A DNA stretch of 64,000 nucleotides, from assembly GCA_963809925.1 (NCBI GenBank), contig CAWELH010000005.1, forward strand, positions 186,001-250,000, read 5' to 3'. The translations under genes were made by a program, and so were the position numbers. Positions 17,215 to 26,502 of this stretch are shown here, piece by piece. The notes below the pieces were generated by a model. That model ran no database searches. It saw nothing but the letters and a program-made list of their open reading frames with translations, and had not been told where the DNA came from. The DNA is from DASQZK01 sp963809925 (GTDB lineage Bacteria; Bacteroidota; Bacteroidia; Bacteroidales; GCA-2748055). The stretch's first letter is position 1. Every line of letters begins with the position of its first letter.

Positions 17215-18735
17215 TTATTTTTCCAGGAACCGATCCCTGTCAATGGCAAAATCGATAGGGACCGTAATATTGACTTTAACGCTTTTACCCTGCTGAGCTC
17301 CTGGTTTCCACAAAGGCATATTCTCGAAGACTTCTTTCGCGGGCTTTTCAAATATTGGATCGGAGGCGCTGATCACACTAATATCGGTGACCTTTCCACC
17401 TGTCGTAACCGTAAAGCCTACAACAGCCTGACCCTCAAGGCCCTTTTCCCGGGCTTTCACCGGATATTTCAGATGACTGTATACATAATCCCGCAGGGCT
17501 GCGGTACCTCCCGGAAATTCAGGCAGCTCTTCAACCACATAAAATATTCCGGAATCTGCGGAAGGCGTCTTCATAGCCTCCCCGGATGGTGAATGTGGGA
17601 TTACGGTCTGTTCTGCAACATGCTGGATATCAATTTCATGTCCCTGACGGTCAAGCAGGATTTCAACAAAATCTCCCGGAGATACATTCACGGTCTTCGT
17701 ACCATAGCCGACGAAGGAGATAACGATCTCAGTCTTATGACCCACTTCAAGGCTAAAATTGCCTTCACGATCGGTGAGGGTTCCTGTTGTGGTTCCGGCG
17801 ATGACGACGGCCGCACCGATGGCAGCTTCATTTGTGCCCGAAAACATTACCTTTCCTTTAACAGGACCACGTTGAAATTTTCCACCGGAAATAAAACTAA
17901 ACATCAGAAGAATGGCCGGTACCAGGATGATAAATTTCACCATCCCCGATTTTGATACATTCAAATTTTTCATCATGTCAAATCGTTTTTTTGTTAATGA
18001 ATGATTAAAAGCATGACCCAGCCTGAACACCCTGATACCCAGGGATTGGTTCAGGAGCAGGGCACTGTAATGAGCCGGGGCAATCCCCTGGCGCAGGACT
18101 TCCCTGTCTGCCAGATGCTCATGGTTTTCTTTAATCATCCTGGAAATAAGCCATGTAAAGGGGTTGAACCATGTCAGTAGCACGGTGATCTCAAGGAGCA
18201 GCAAATCGAGGAAGTGCATCTGCCTGATGTGTGCGCGTTCATGGATCAGAATGGTATCAATATCTTTTTGTCCCCGGTATTTTTCAGGGAGGTAAATCTT
18301 CCGGAAAAGTGAAAATATCTGGTCACGATCAGTATAAACGATCCCACGGTCAACAGGATCATGATTCCCCTGTCTGTCCCATTTTCGAAGCACCTCAAGA
18401 TTTCGTATAATGAGCAGTATAATACCGGAAAGATATAACACGAAGACAAGCTGCCACAAGCTGAATGCGTTCGATGTATGATCAAAAGCCGGAACAGAAT
18501 TTGCCATCCGTGAAACCGGATCAAGATTAATCATAAAGGAGGGCCTGACCATGGTTACAATGGATGAACCGGGAAAATGAAGAAGCGGAAACAGCCATGA
18601 AAAAACAAGCGCGAAAAGCAGAAAAAACCGCTTTACGTTAAGGTGATTATCATTCCGCAGTAAAAAAAAGTAGGGCAGGGCAAAGATACTGATGCCTGCG
18701 GCAACCTTCACAATATATAAAGTCTGTGTGTTCAT
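17215..18735 (-). CDS. BlaR1/M56-family membrane metallopeptidase with carboxypeptidase-regulatory and TonB C-terminal domains
   Basis: A 506-residue membrane protein. Helices near residues 8-25, 38-55 and 92-112 surround a gluzincin domain with H165-E-R-A-H169 and the downstream ENHEHLAD segment that supplies the third zinc ligand. After a further helix (about residues 268-288) comes a carboxypeptidase-regulatory-like beta domain (about 292-370, VKGKVMFSGTNEAAIGAAVV). A TonB C-terminal domain follows (about 405-500, LPEFPGGTAALRDYV ... LWKPGAQQGK). Unlike staphylococcal BlaR1 there is no penicillin-binding sensor domain, so the signal is probably not a covalently bound beta-lactam. It overlaps the repressor gene by 4 nt. 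Confidence 0.92.
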   Translation of the reverse strand: MNTQTLYIVKVAAGISIFALPYFFLLRNDNHLNVKRFFLLFALVFSWLFPLLHFPGSSIVTMVRPSFMINLDPVSRMANSVPAFDHTSNAFSLWQLVFVLYLSGIILLIIRNLEVLRKWDRQGNHDPVDRGIVYTDRDQIFSLFRKIYLPEKYRGQKDIDTILIHERAHIRQMHFLDLLLLEITVLLTWFNPFTWLISRMIKENHEHLADREVLRQGIAPAHYSALLLNQSLGIRVFRLGHAFNHSLTKKRFDMMKNLNVSKSGMVKFIILVPAILLMFSFISGGKFQRGPVKGKVMFSGTNEAAIGAAVVIAGTTTGTLTDREGNFSLEVGHKTEIVISFVGYGTKTVNVSPGDFVEILLDRQGHEIDIQHVAEQTVIPHSPSGEAMKTPSADSGIFYVVEELPEFPGGTAALRDYVYSHLKYPVKAREKGLEGQAVVGFTVTTGGKVTDISVISASDPIFEKPAKEVFENMPLWKPGAQQGKSVKVNITVPIDFAIDRDRFLEK

Positions 18736-19109
18736 TTGTTGTCACTGTTTTTCATGTCCTCTTCAATATCTTCCATGATACCATTTAGTTCTTCCAGACT
18801 CAGATCGTTCTCACGAGCAAAAAAACTGGCCATGGAAGAGAACGAACCGTTAAAGTATTTGCTGACCACTCCGGATAAATATCCCTTCAAATATTCCTTC
18901 TTACCTACAATGGGAAAATAAATATGTGTTGTCCCCACCGCCCTGTGGCCCACAAAACCTTTCCTTTCGAGAACCCTTATTACCGTGGAAACGGTGGTAT
19001 ATGGAATGTCCCTGGTCTTTAACTTTTCGATGACATCCCTCACCACTCCCTCATTAATTCCCCATAGAATCAGCATGATCTCCTCTTCTGCTTTTGTCAG
19101 CTTTTTCAT
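18732..19109 (-). CDS. BlaI/MecI/CopY-family transcriptional repressor
   Basis: A 125-residue winged-helix repressor starting at MKKLTKAEEE; 14 codons open upstream carry no conserved sequence and overlap the promoter dyad. The recognition region is DIPYTTVSTVIRVLERKGFVGHR, followed by a C-terminal dimerisation helix ending in acidic residues. BlaI-type repressors dimerise on TACA-type dyads and are cleaved when the M56 partner is activated. The overlap with the protease gene makes this a standard two-gene regulatory module. Target genes beyond the module are unknown. Confidence 0.93.
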   Translation of the reverse strand: MKKLTKAEEEIMLILWGINEGVVRDVIEKLKTRDIPYTTVSTVIRVLERKGFVGHRAVGTTHIYFPIVGKKEYLKGYLSGVVSKYFNGSFSSMASFFARENDLSLEELNGIMEDIEEDMKNSDNK

Positions 19110-19138
19110 ATCCTGAACATTTAGTAAATTAATCCCGA

Positions 19139-19185
19139 TGTAAACGTACAACTATTTTTTACGTTTGTCAACTATTTATTACGTT
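19139..19185 (-). promoter_or_regulatory. Promoter/operator region of the blaI-blaR1-like operon
   Basis: TGTAAACGTACA at 19139-19150 pairs TGTA and TACA half-sites, as in BlaI/MecI operators. Next to it, two near-identical copies of an ACTATTTWTTACGTTT unit lie about 20 bp apart. On the minus strand TTGACA and a TACGTTTA element (close to TAnnTTTG) sit about 20 bp apart within this stretch. Operator and promoter would therefore overlap, as expected for autorepression. Confidence 0.45.
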
Positions 19186-19600
19186 TTTCTACTGCAAACA
19201 TAGTTATTTTTATTAATATGTTGTATATGAGATTTTTACGAAACATATCAGGCCAGCCTGGGATATCTTTTAAATCCTGCGGTAAATTCTGTCATCCGGT
19301 AGGACAGCAGAAATTGTATTTTGTAATCTGCTGTGGAGTGTAAACGGGCCATGAAAGTACGGTGAATTCTCGCGTAAAAAATTCATCCCAAATCATAGTA
19401 TCAATTATTGGCCCCTACATTGAACATTACATCAAAACCGGTGGTTAATTAGAAAATTCCCTACAGTACGGAGTAACGGTTTCTGCCTGATATTCCAAAG
19501 AAAATAGATATTTCTGATGAAAATACCTGTAAATTGCATTTGAATTACCCTGATAACATCAGTCTCCACCCGGAATGGCAATTTAAAAATCAAATAAAAA
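19186..19600. other. Intergenic, divergent promoter region
   Basis: AT-rich sequence between the divergent repressor gene and the first phosphoesterase gene. No frame with recognisable content, no hairpin with a T-tract and no exact TAnnTTTG element near 19601 was seen. Confidence 0.5.
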
Positions 19601-22042
19601 ATGAGACAATTAGTTCTGAAGGCCATATTTATTCTTCTTGCCTGCCTTCCGATGATCTCGAAGAGTCAGTCGCTGGAAGAACTTGAATCGGACAGGATCA
19701 ACCTCCCCAACGGATGGAAACTTACTCCGGCTGGCCATCAGGTTATGGTTGGTGATCTTCCTCTAAATATTGCCATATCTCCGGATGGGACTTTGGCTGC
19801 AGTGACCAATAATGGCCAGAGTGATCAGACCATTCATCTAGTCGATATTTCCAGCGAGGTTATTCTCGATTCTGTTATCATCGGGAAGTCCTGGATGGGA
19901 CTTGTGTTCTCAGGCGACGGCCGACACCTCTATGCATCCGGCGGCAACGATAATCTGGTCATCAGATATACCATTCAGGACAGGCATCTTACAGTATCTG
20001 ACACGATAAAGCTAGGCAACCCATGGCCCAGTCGAATATCGGTAGCGGGTCTGGCCGTGGATGAAGAAGCGGGGAAATTATATGCCGTAACCACAGAGGA
20101 TAATTCCTTGTACGTACTGGATCTCCGTAAAAAAACCGTAGCCGGAAAATATCAGTTGGGGGGTGAAGCCTATACCTGTCTTCTTTCACCTGACAAGAAA
20201 ACGCTATATATTTCCTGCTGGGGTTGCGATAAGATCATTTTCTTCAACACTGACGTGATGAGGATTACCGGTTCTATTCCTGTCGGTGACAATCCTAATG
20301 ATCTCTGTATCACCCGTGACGGCAACTTTCTTTACATTGCCAATGCCAATGACAACAGTGTATCTGTGTTAGACACCAGAAAACGCCAGGTAATTGAAAC
20401 ACTGAGTGCCGCACTCTATCCCGATTCACGGGCAGGCTCCACAACCAATGGCGTTGCACTTTCAGACGATGAACACACGCTATATATTGCAAATGCTGAT
20501 AATAATTGTCTTTCTGTTTTTGACGTGAGTAAACCGGGCGCCTCGGAGAGCAAGGGATACATACCCACAGGCTGGTATCCCACCTGTGTGAGGACAAGCG
20601 ATAAAAAAATTCTTGTGAGTAACGGGAAAGGCCTTACTTCCATAGCAAATCCTTACGGCCCTAACCCGATCAGACGTGGTGCGGAAGTAACGGTACATAA
20701 GGGTGGAAAAGATCAGTCAATGAAGGTACAATATATCGGAGGATTATTCAGAGGCAGCCTGAGTTTCATCACCATTCCGGAAGAGGAGCAGATGTCGGTC
20801 TTCTCACAGGCAGTTTATCACAACACACCGTACAACAAGAACCACGAAATGATATCAGAGGGGTCGGAAGGAAATCCTATCCCTCAGATTGTCGGCGACT
20901 CATCTCCGCTAAAATATATATTCTATGTAATCAAGGAAAACCGCACATACGATCAGGTTCTTGGTGACATCCCGGAAGGGAATGGAGATCCGCAACTGAC
21001 CCTTTTCGGTGCGAAGATTACTCCGAATCAGCATGCTCTCGCAAAGGAATTTGTACTGCTCGACAATTTTTATGTTGATGGGGAAGTGAGTGCAGACGGA
21101 CATAACTGGAGTATGGGAGCGTATGCCACCGATTTTCTGGAGAAGACCTGGCCAACCAGTTATGGCGGCAGGGGTGGTGAATACAGTTCTGAAGGCAGGC
21201 GTGACATAGCAAATAACAAAGCTGGCTTTATCTGGAACAATTGTAAGCGATTTGGCGTCTCATACCGCTCATACGGTGAATTCATCGATGATGATGCGCC
21301 GAACATCCCTGTCCTTGAAGGGCATTTTTGTCCCTGGTACACAAGTTGGGTGCAGATGGTACGTGATACAGCGCGATTTTACCAGTGGAAGCGCGACTTT
21401 GACGTATTGCTCGCCGAAGACAAAGTTCCTCAGCTTAATACTCTTCGGTTTATCAATGATCATACTCTTGGACTCAGTCTTGGGAAGCCTTCACCGTTTG
21501 CACAGGTTGCCGATAACGATCTTGCGGTTGGCATGTTCGTCGATTATCTTAGTCACAGTCCTATTTGGAAGAAGACCCTGATTGTGATTGTAGAGGATGA
21601 TGCCCAGAACGGACCGGACCATATTGATGCCCATCGGTCCACGGCATATCTGGCTGGCGGTTTTGTGAAGCAGGGTTTTGTTGATCATACCATGTACTCC
21701 ACCTCATCGTTGTTGCGAACTATCGAGTTAATCCTCGGCCTTCCACCGATGAGCCAGTATGATGCCTCTGCGACACCTCTCTGGAGATGCTTCACAAATG
21801 AGCCTTCACATCCACCATTTACATTTCGTCCGGCAGGAGTAGATTTGAACGAGGTAAATACAGGCCGGAACAAATGGCAGGAATTGAGTGAGACTTTTGA
21901 TTTTTCGAAGGAAGACAGAGTGAATGACGGAGCCTTCAATGAGGTGATCTGGAAAGCGGTGAGGGGATTAAATTCACCATGTCCGCCTACCGTTCATGCG
22001 GCTTTTATCAGGATCAATGATGAGGATGATAATGATGACTGA
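19601..22042 (+). CDS. Bifunctional YncE-type beta-propeller / phosphoesterase protein (copy 1)
   Basis: An 813-residue exported protein (signal peptide MRQLVLKAIFILLACLPM, cleaved near SKSQS). Residues about 35-350 form a YncE/YVTN-like propeller with repeats such as I-S-P-D-G-T-L-A-A-V and VPVGDNPNDLCITRDGNFLY-type blades. The C-terminal half is a phosphoesterase of the phospholipase C/acid phosphatase superfamily. It has KENRTYDQVLGD (about 445-456, the metal and nucleophile region), FINDHTLG, and EDDAQNGPDHIDAHR (about 663-677). The tail is acidic (DEDDNDD). The substrate of the fused family is not established. A paralogue follows 38 nt downstream. Confidence 0.88.
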   Translation: MRQLVLKAIFILLACLPMISKSQSLEELESDRINLPNGWKLTPAGHQVMVGDLPLNIAISPDGTLAAVTNNGQSDQTIHLVDISSEVILDSVIIGKSWMGLVFSGDGRHLYASGGNDNLVIRYTIQDRHLTVSDTIKLGNPWPSRISVAGLAVDEEAGKLYAVTTEDNSLYVLDLRKKTVAGKYQLGGEAYTCLLSPDKKTLYISCWGCDKIIFFNTDVMRITGSIPVGDNPNDLCITRDGNFLYIANANDNSVSVLDTRKRQVIETLSAALYPDSRAGSTTNGVALSDDEHTLYIANADNNCLSVFDVSKPGASESKGYIPTGWYPTCVRTSDKKILVSNGKGLTSIANPYGPNPIRRGAEVTVHKGGKDQSMKVQYIGGLFRGSLSFITIPEEEQMSVFSQAVYHNTPYNKNHEMISEGSEGNPIPQIVGDSSPLKYIFYVIKENRTYDQVLGDIPEGNGDPQLTLFGAKITPNQHALAKEFVLLDNFYVDGEVSADGHNWSMGAYATDFLEKTWPTSYGGRGGEYSSEGRRDIANNKAGFIWNNCKRFGVSYRSYGEFIDDDAPNIPVLEGHFCPWYTSWVQMVRDTARFYQWKRDFDVLLAEDKVPQLNTLRFINDHTLGLSLGKPSPFAQVADNDLAVGMFVDYLSHSPIWKKTLIVIVEDDAQNGPDHIDAHRSTAYLAGGFVKQGFVDHTMYSTSSLLRTIELILGLPPMSQYDASATPLWRCFTNEPSHPPFTFRPAGVDLNEVNTGRNKWQELSETFDFSKEDRVNDGAFNEVIWKAVRGLNSPCPPTVHAAFIRINDEDDNDD

Positions 22043-22047
22043 CAGTG

Positions 22048-22055
22048 TATGTTTG
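22048..22055 (+). promoter_or_regulatory. Possible internal promoter -7 element
   Basis: TATGTTTG fits TAnnTTTG exactly and lies 26 bases before the second phosphoesterase start, leaving a short leader. No TTTG is visible at -33, so an independent start for copy 2 is only possible. Confidence 0.25.
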
Positions 22056-22080
22056 ATAACCCAAAAATAAATATCTGAGC

Positions 22081-24732
22081 ATGGAAAATTTTCGTTTATT
22101 GCCAGCATTTATCATTATTTTCCTATGTGTACGGATTACTGCACAACCTTTGGCACCGAAGAATGGAACTGGAGATACCAATCCTGTATTACTCTCATAT
22201 GACCGGTATATTCAGCCTGCCGGCCGTCAGATCGTTTTCGGTGATCCCGGGTTTGAAAATCATGCACTCGACTGTTCACTTTCTCCCGATGAAAAATGGC
22301 TGGTGGTAGAAGAGCGGTTGAGCCTTGTATTCATAAATACGTCCACGGGCAATATCGACGGCAGGTTGGCACTGGGTAACGTACCGGAACTGAAGGGTTT
22401 GATGAATACGTATTCCGGAATACAGTGGCAGGAAAAGGATGGCCACTTATATGTTTGGTGGAGTGCAGCCGGAGGCGGTACTTCACTCGTCATGCAAGCT
22501 CTTTGGGATGGAGACTCCTGCTTTTTGAAAAAAAAGTTTTCATATCCTGCCCTGCCTCCCGCAACGCTGGCTTTGCCAAATGAGGTCCTGATCCGGAATG
22601 AATCAGGAAAGGACTACCTCTATGTCGTACTAAACGGTAACAACAGAATCATTAAGCAAGATGCGAAATCGGGTGATACTGTCTGGATTACGGAAGCCGG
22701 AGTAGCACCATATGGTTTGACGCTTGCTGACAATAAATTGTATGTCACAAACTGGGGAGGAAGGATTCCCGGACCCGGCGATACGGACGTTGCCGGCGTT
22801 CCATGGGGAAATGCCCATGTTGATCCGAACACAGGAGCAACCAGTGAAGGCAGCGTATCTGTAATTGATCCCGGATCAGGTTCCGTCTTAGCCACGATTT
22901 TAACAGGACTGCATCCCAACGAGATCACCTCGTCACCCGACGGCATGTACGTCTATCTTACCAATTCCAACAGCGACGAGGTTACCGTTATTAATACCAG
23001 TACCGGCAGCGTATCAGAGACGATTACTGTCCGGCTACAGCCAGGCATCAACCCGTATTTCGGAGATTCTCCGGACGGACTTTGTGTGTCAGGAGACGGA
23101 AAATACCTGTATGTTACCAATGGTATGGACAATGCCATAGCTGTAATAAGACTCGGAAAATTATCATCTGCAAAGGGTAAGGGTAAGACGAGTCTGGTAG
23201 AGGGATTTATTCCTACTGGTGCCTACCCATCATCCGTTGTACTTTCAGGTAATGGCGTACTGTATGTCACTAACCTCGAGGGAGACGGGAAGTTCCTCTC
23301 TGTCCCCTCAGAGGACGGTGGAGGGTATGCATATAACAGCCATCATATGCTAACATCCGTGTCGGTGATTGAAAATCCGCGTAAAAGAATGCTCCGGGAT
23401 TATACAAAAACGGTTATTGCTGTAAACCGTCTGGCAAGACTTGAACAGGCCGGTCTTCCTCCAAGGCCCGGTATAATGCCAGTTCCGGTACCAGAAAGAA
23501 TCGGCGAGCCTTCGGTATTCAAACATGTTCTTTACATCATACGTGAAAACAGAACGTACGACCAGATTCTGGGAGACAATCCGGCTGGTGATGGAGATTC
23601 AACGCTCTGCATATTTGGGAAACAGGTAACGCCCAATGCGCATAAGCTTTCTGAACAGTTTATCCTCATGGATAATTTCGCCGTCGCCGGTAAATGCTCT
23701 GCAGAAGGGCATCAGTGGACCGATGCCTCCATCGTGACCGATTATATCGAGAAAAATATGAGGGCATGGTTCCGGAGTTATCCGCATGTGCAAACTGATG
23801 CACTGGTATATGCCCCTTCAGGTTTCCTTTGGGACAACGCGGTCAAACACCACAAATCGGTCACAATTTATGGCGAAGCTGCCATCCCGGTTTTTGATAA
23901 TTCACTTTCATGGCGTGATATCTATACGAACCATCTGAACAAAGTGCCATTCGTGTTTACCAATAAGACGACCATTGCTCCGGTGAGAGAGCTGCTGAGC
24001 ACATCATTTCCCGGATACGACAGTCACAAGATCGCTGATCAGATCAGGGCCGATGCTTTCATCGCTGAGCTTAATGCCTGTGAGAAGGCAGAAGGTGATC
24101 AGCTTCCAGAACTGATGATTATGGCCCTTCCAAATGATCACACCTCGGGTACGCGGCCGGGATTTCCGACACCCAGGGCAGCCATAGCTGATAATGATCT
24201 GGCCCTGGGCCGGATTGTTGAGGCTATTTCAAAAAGCCGGTTTTGGAAGGAAACCGTCATATTTGTTACAGAAGATGATTCCCAGAATGGCTGGGATCAT
24301 CTGTCACCTTACCGAACCGTCGGATTTGTCCTCAGCCCGTACTCCATGACCGGCAGCGTTCTCCATACTCCGTATAACCAGCAAGCGATGGTCAGGACCA
24401 TTGAACAAATCCTCGGACTGCCGCCCATGAACATAGAAGATGCCATTGCCACACCTATGTCGGATTGCTTTGTTGATTCACCAAAAGATTCCTTTTACCA
24501 GGCACTTCCGAACCTAATCCCCCTCGATGAGTTGAATCCTCCTCTTTCAGCCCTTAGCGGGCAGGCTTTACATTTTGCACGGCAAAGTCTTCACCCGGAC
24601 TTCGATCGTATCGATTCCGGCAGGGACGATGCTTTGAACCGTATTCTCTGGTTCTCAATGCAAGGGAATAAGCCTTACCCTTCAAAGTATGCCGGAGATG
24701 ATGAGGATGACGGGGAAGAGGAAGCAAAGTAA
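22081..24732 (+). CDS. Bifunctional YncE-type beta-propeller / phosphoesterase protein (copy 2)
   Basis: An 883-residue exported protein with the same architecture as the preceding gene. It has a signal peptide (FIIIFLCVRITAQP), propeller blades with SPDEKWLVV, SPDGMYVYLTNSNSDEV and SGDGKYLYVTNGMD, then the phosphoesterase domain with RENRTYDQILGDNP (about residues 488-501), MALPNDHTSG and EDDSQNGWDHLSPYR (about 730). An acidic tail (DDEDDGEEE) is again present. The propeller is longer than in copy 1, and sequence divergence is considerable outside the motifs, so the duplication is old. Key motifs are intact in both copies, suggesting both are active, perhaps on different substrates. Confidence 0.88.
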   Translation: MENFRLLPAFIIIFLCVRITAQPLAPKNGTGDTNPVLLSYDRYIQPAGRQIVFGDPGFENHALDCSLSPDEKWLVVEERLSLVFINTSTGNIDGRLALGNVPELKGLMNTYSGIQWQEKDGHLYVWWSAAGGGTSLVMQALWDGDSCFLKKKFSYPALPPATLALPNEVLIRNESGKDYLYVVLNGNNRIIKQDAKSGDTVWITEAGVAPYGLTLADNKLYVTNWGGRIPGPGDTDVAGVPWGNAHVDPNTGATSEGSVSVIDPGSGSVLATILTGLHPNEITSSPDGMYVYLTNSNSDEVTVINTSTGSVSETITVRLQPGINPYFGDSPDGLCVSGDGKYLYVTNGMDNAIAVIRLGKLSSAKGKGKTSLVEGFIPTGAYPSSVVLSGNGVLYVTNLEGDGKFLSVPSEDGGGYAYNSHHMLTSVSVIENPRKRMLRDYTKTVIAVNRLARLEQAGLPPRPGIMPVPVPERIGEPSVFKHVLYIIRENRTYDQILGDNPAGDGDSTLCIFGKQVTPNAHKLSEQFILMDNFAVAGKCSAEGHQWTDASIVTDYIEKNMRAWFRSYPHVQTDALVYAPSGFLWDNAVKHHKSVTIYGEAAIPVFDNSLSWRDIYTNHLNKVPFVFTNKTTIAPVRELLSTSFPGYDSHKIADQIRADAFIAELNACEKAEGDQLPELMIMALPNDHTSGTRPGFPTPRAAIADNDLALGRIVEAISKSRFWKETVIFVTEDDSQNGWDHLSPYRTVGFVLSPYSMTGSVLHTPYNQQAMVRTIEQILGLPPMNIEDAIATPMSDCFVDSPKDSFYQALPNLIPLDELNPPLSALSGQALHFARQSLHPDFDRIDSGRDDALNRILWFSMQGNKPYPSKYAGDDEDDGEEEAK

Positions 24733-24839
24733 TGGCTTTTCATTGATTTCCTTAAGCCGGGTGATCTGTGAAAGGGAATCTCCAATTGTAATTCACAAGA
24801 GCAAAGATAATGGGATAATTTAGCGCCGCGTTTAGGGGG

Positions 24840-25619
24840 TTACTTCTTTTTCTTCTCAGCTGACTGCAAAGCTTTATGATATGCCTTTGCGGCAATGGCA
24901 GCCCCAACGATACCTGCTTCATTCAGTAATTCTGCCGGGACAACTTTTGCGCGGGTTTTGAGAAAACTAAAAAACCGGTCGTCCTTTTTGCTCGCCCCTC
25001 CTCCGATGATAATAAGGTCGGGCCAGGTCAGATCTTCAAGTCTGCGGAGGTATTCGCTGAATCTCATACCCCAGTCCTCCCAGGTCAGATCATCGGCTTT
25101 CCTGGCGGCGTCGGAAGCATACCGCTCCGCATCGTCGCCATGTAATATAATATGTCCGAGTTCAAGATTCGGTACCAGTTTGCCACCAGTAAACATTACT
25201 GTTCCCAGCCCTGTTCCAACGGTGATCAGTGCCACAACACCTTTCATTCCGGCACCGGCCCCGAATTTCATCTCGCCGAAACCAGCAGCATCAGCGTCAT
25301 TCACAACCTGGACAGGACAATTTGTAAGCTCTGAAAATAATCCGTTCACGTCAGTATTAATCCATGATGGGTCGATATTGGCGGCTGTTCTGGCAACCCC
25401 ATTTTGGACAACACCAGGATATCCTGCGCCAATCGGACCTTTCCAATCAAAATGGTCTACAATCTTCTTAATTACCTGGCCTACCTCCCCCGGTGTTGCG
25501 GGATCTGGTGTTTGGATTCTGTACCGCTTGGTTTTGAGCGTTCCCTTTTTTGTATTTACAATAGCCCCTTTTATACCTGAGCCGCCTATATCAATGCCAA
25601 GAATGTACTTGTATTTCAT
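24840..25619 (-). CDS. ppgK: Polyphosphate-type glucokinase (ROK family)
   Basis: A 259-residue ROK-fold sugar kinase. The phosphate-binding motif is DIGGSGIKG (residues 10-18), with GYPGVV, the sugar-binding N-D-A-D-A-A-G-F-G-E, TVGTGLGT and ELGH. The stretch DDAERYASDAARKADDLTWEDWG after ELGH is the hallmark of strictly or preferentially polyphosphate-dependent glucokinases and is absent from ordinary ROK kinases, which use a zinc-binding CxCGxxGC motif there. It would phosphorylate glucose to glucose 6-phosphate using polyphosphate and/or ATP. The C-terminus is Lys-rich. Monocistronic. Confidence 0.88.
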   Translation of the reverse strand: MKYKYILGIDIGGSGIKGAIVNTKKGTLKTKRYRIQTPDPATPGEVGQVIKKIVDHFDWKGPIGAGYPGVVQNGVARTAANIDPSWINTDVNGLFSELTNCPVQVVNDADAAGFGEMKFGAGAGMKGVVALITVGTGLGTVMFTGGKLVPNLELGHIILHGDDAERYASDAARKADDLTWEDWGMRFSEYLRRLEDLTWPDLIIIGGGASKKDDRFFSFLKTRAKVVPAELLNEAGIVGAAIAAKAYHKALQSAEKKKK

Positions 25620-25944
25620 GGTCTGGTCTTTTTTGAATGTAGAATTGTTAAAAATATTGAATTAATTTATAATACACATCCAATTCGTCTTTTAATTCGA
25701 TAGATATGATATTTCACAGTAACTCTTCATCCAAAGCGTAAGTTCAATAGTATTACTTTAAGCACGTGAAAGCATCATTGCTGATATTGACGCGTACACG
25801 CAAACTTTAGCAAAAGTAGTATCCCGACACTCACCGCCAGCGATATAAATTTATTATTTGCAACTTGCTTCGAATCATAAAATTATTACTATCTTAGAAT
25901 TTCAGATGACCTGTCAATAAGTAATATACTCCAATAGGCTATAG
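25620..25944. other. Intergenic, divergent promoter region
   Basis: AT-rich gap between the minus-strand glucokinase and the plus-strand receiver gene. I see no gene, repeat or strong hairpin. TATCTTAG near 25891 is a weak resemblance to a -7 element for the receiver gene. Confidence 0.4.
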
Positions 25945-26358
25945 ATGAATGAAGATTACTTTGGAAGATTTGAATGGGAGGGTAAAACCATCCTGATCGT
26001 TGAAGATGATCTCTCCAGTTCTTTTTTTCTGAAAGAAATTCTGGCAGATACAAAGGTAGATCTGTTGTTCGCCTCTGATGGGCAGCAGGCCATCGAAATG
26101 GCATCCTTACATCCTGAGATTGATATTATCCTCATGGATATTCAGCTTCCGGTTATAAACGGCTATGATACCACACGAGAGATCCGGAAAAAAAATCCGG
26201 ATTTACCCATTATTGCACAAACGGCTTATGCTTTCCAATCCGACCGGGATAAATGTTTAGAGGCAGGCTGTTCCGACTATATCGCCAAACCTATCGAGGC
26301 CGCACTATTACTTGAAAAGATATCCGAAGCATTCAATTCAGTAAAACACAATAAATAA
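25945..26358 (+). CDS. Stand-alone response-regulator receiver protein
   Basis: A 137-residue single CheY-like domain with no output domain. The acidic pocket is E20-D21-D22, the phosphoacceptor D65 (L-M-D-I-Q-L-P), T93 (A-Q-T-A-Y-A) and K115 (A-K-P), all present. The body resembles receiver domains that are usually fused to hybrid histidine kinases (LPVINGYDTTREIRK). It may act as a phosphorelay shuttle or diguanylate/kinase partner. No kinase is adjacent; the multi-PAS kinase of this window lies about 35 kb away and need not be the partner. Confidence 0.9.
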   Translation: MNEDYFGRFEWEGKTILIVEDDLSSSFFLKEILADTKVDLLFASDGQQAIEMASLHPEIDIILMDIQLPVINGYDTTREIRKKNPDLPIIAQTAYAFQSDRDKCLEAGCSDYIAKPIEAALLLEKISEAFNSVKHNK

Positions 26359-26502
26359 ATCCCACATATTTTCACTTGTCGATAAGCGCTGAAAAGACAC
26401 CTTTCAAAATGCATTAAAGGGAAAAGTGCTTCATGTTTGAGTCTGTCTCCGGGGATACGTATTCAGCGACATTTTAATCGTATAAAAGCGGGTACCTGTT
26501 TC

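Noticed and set aside
17215..19109. Beta-lactam resistance operon
   Set aside because: The protease lacks the penicillin-binding sensor domain and no beta-lactamase is adjacent. The serine hydrolase 39 kb away has an esterase-like motif set.
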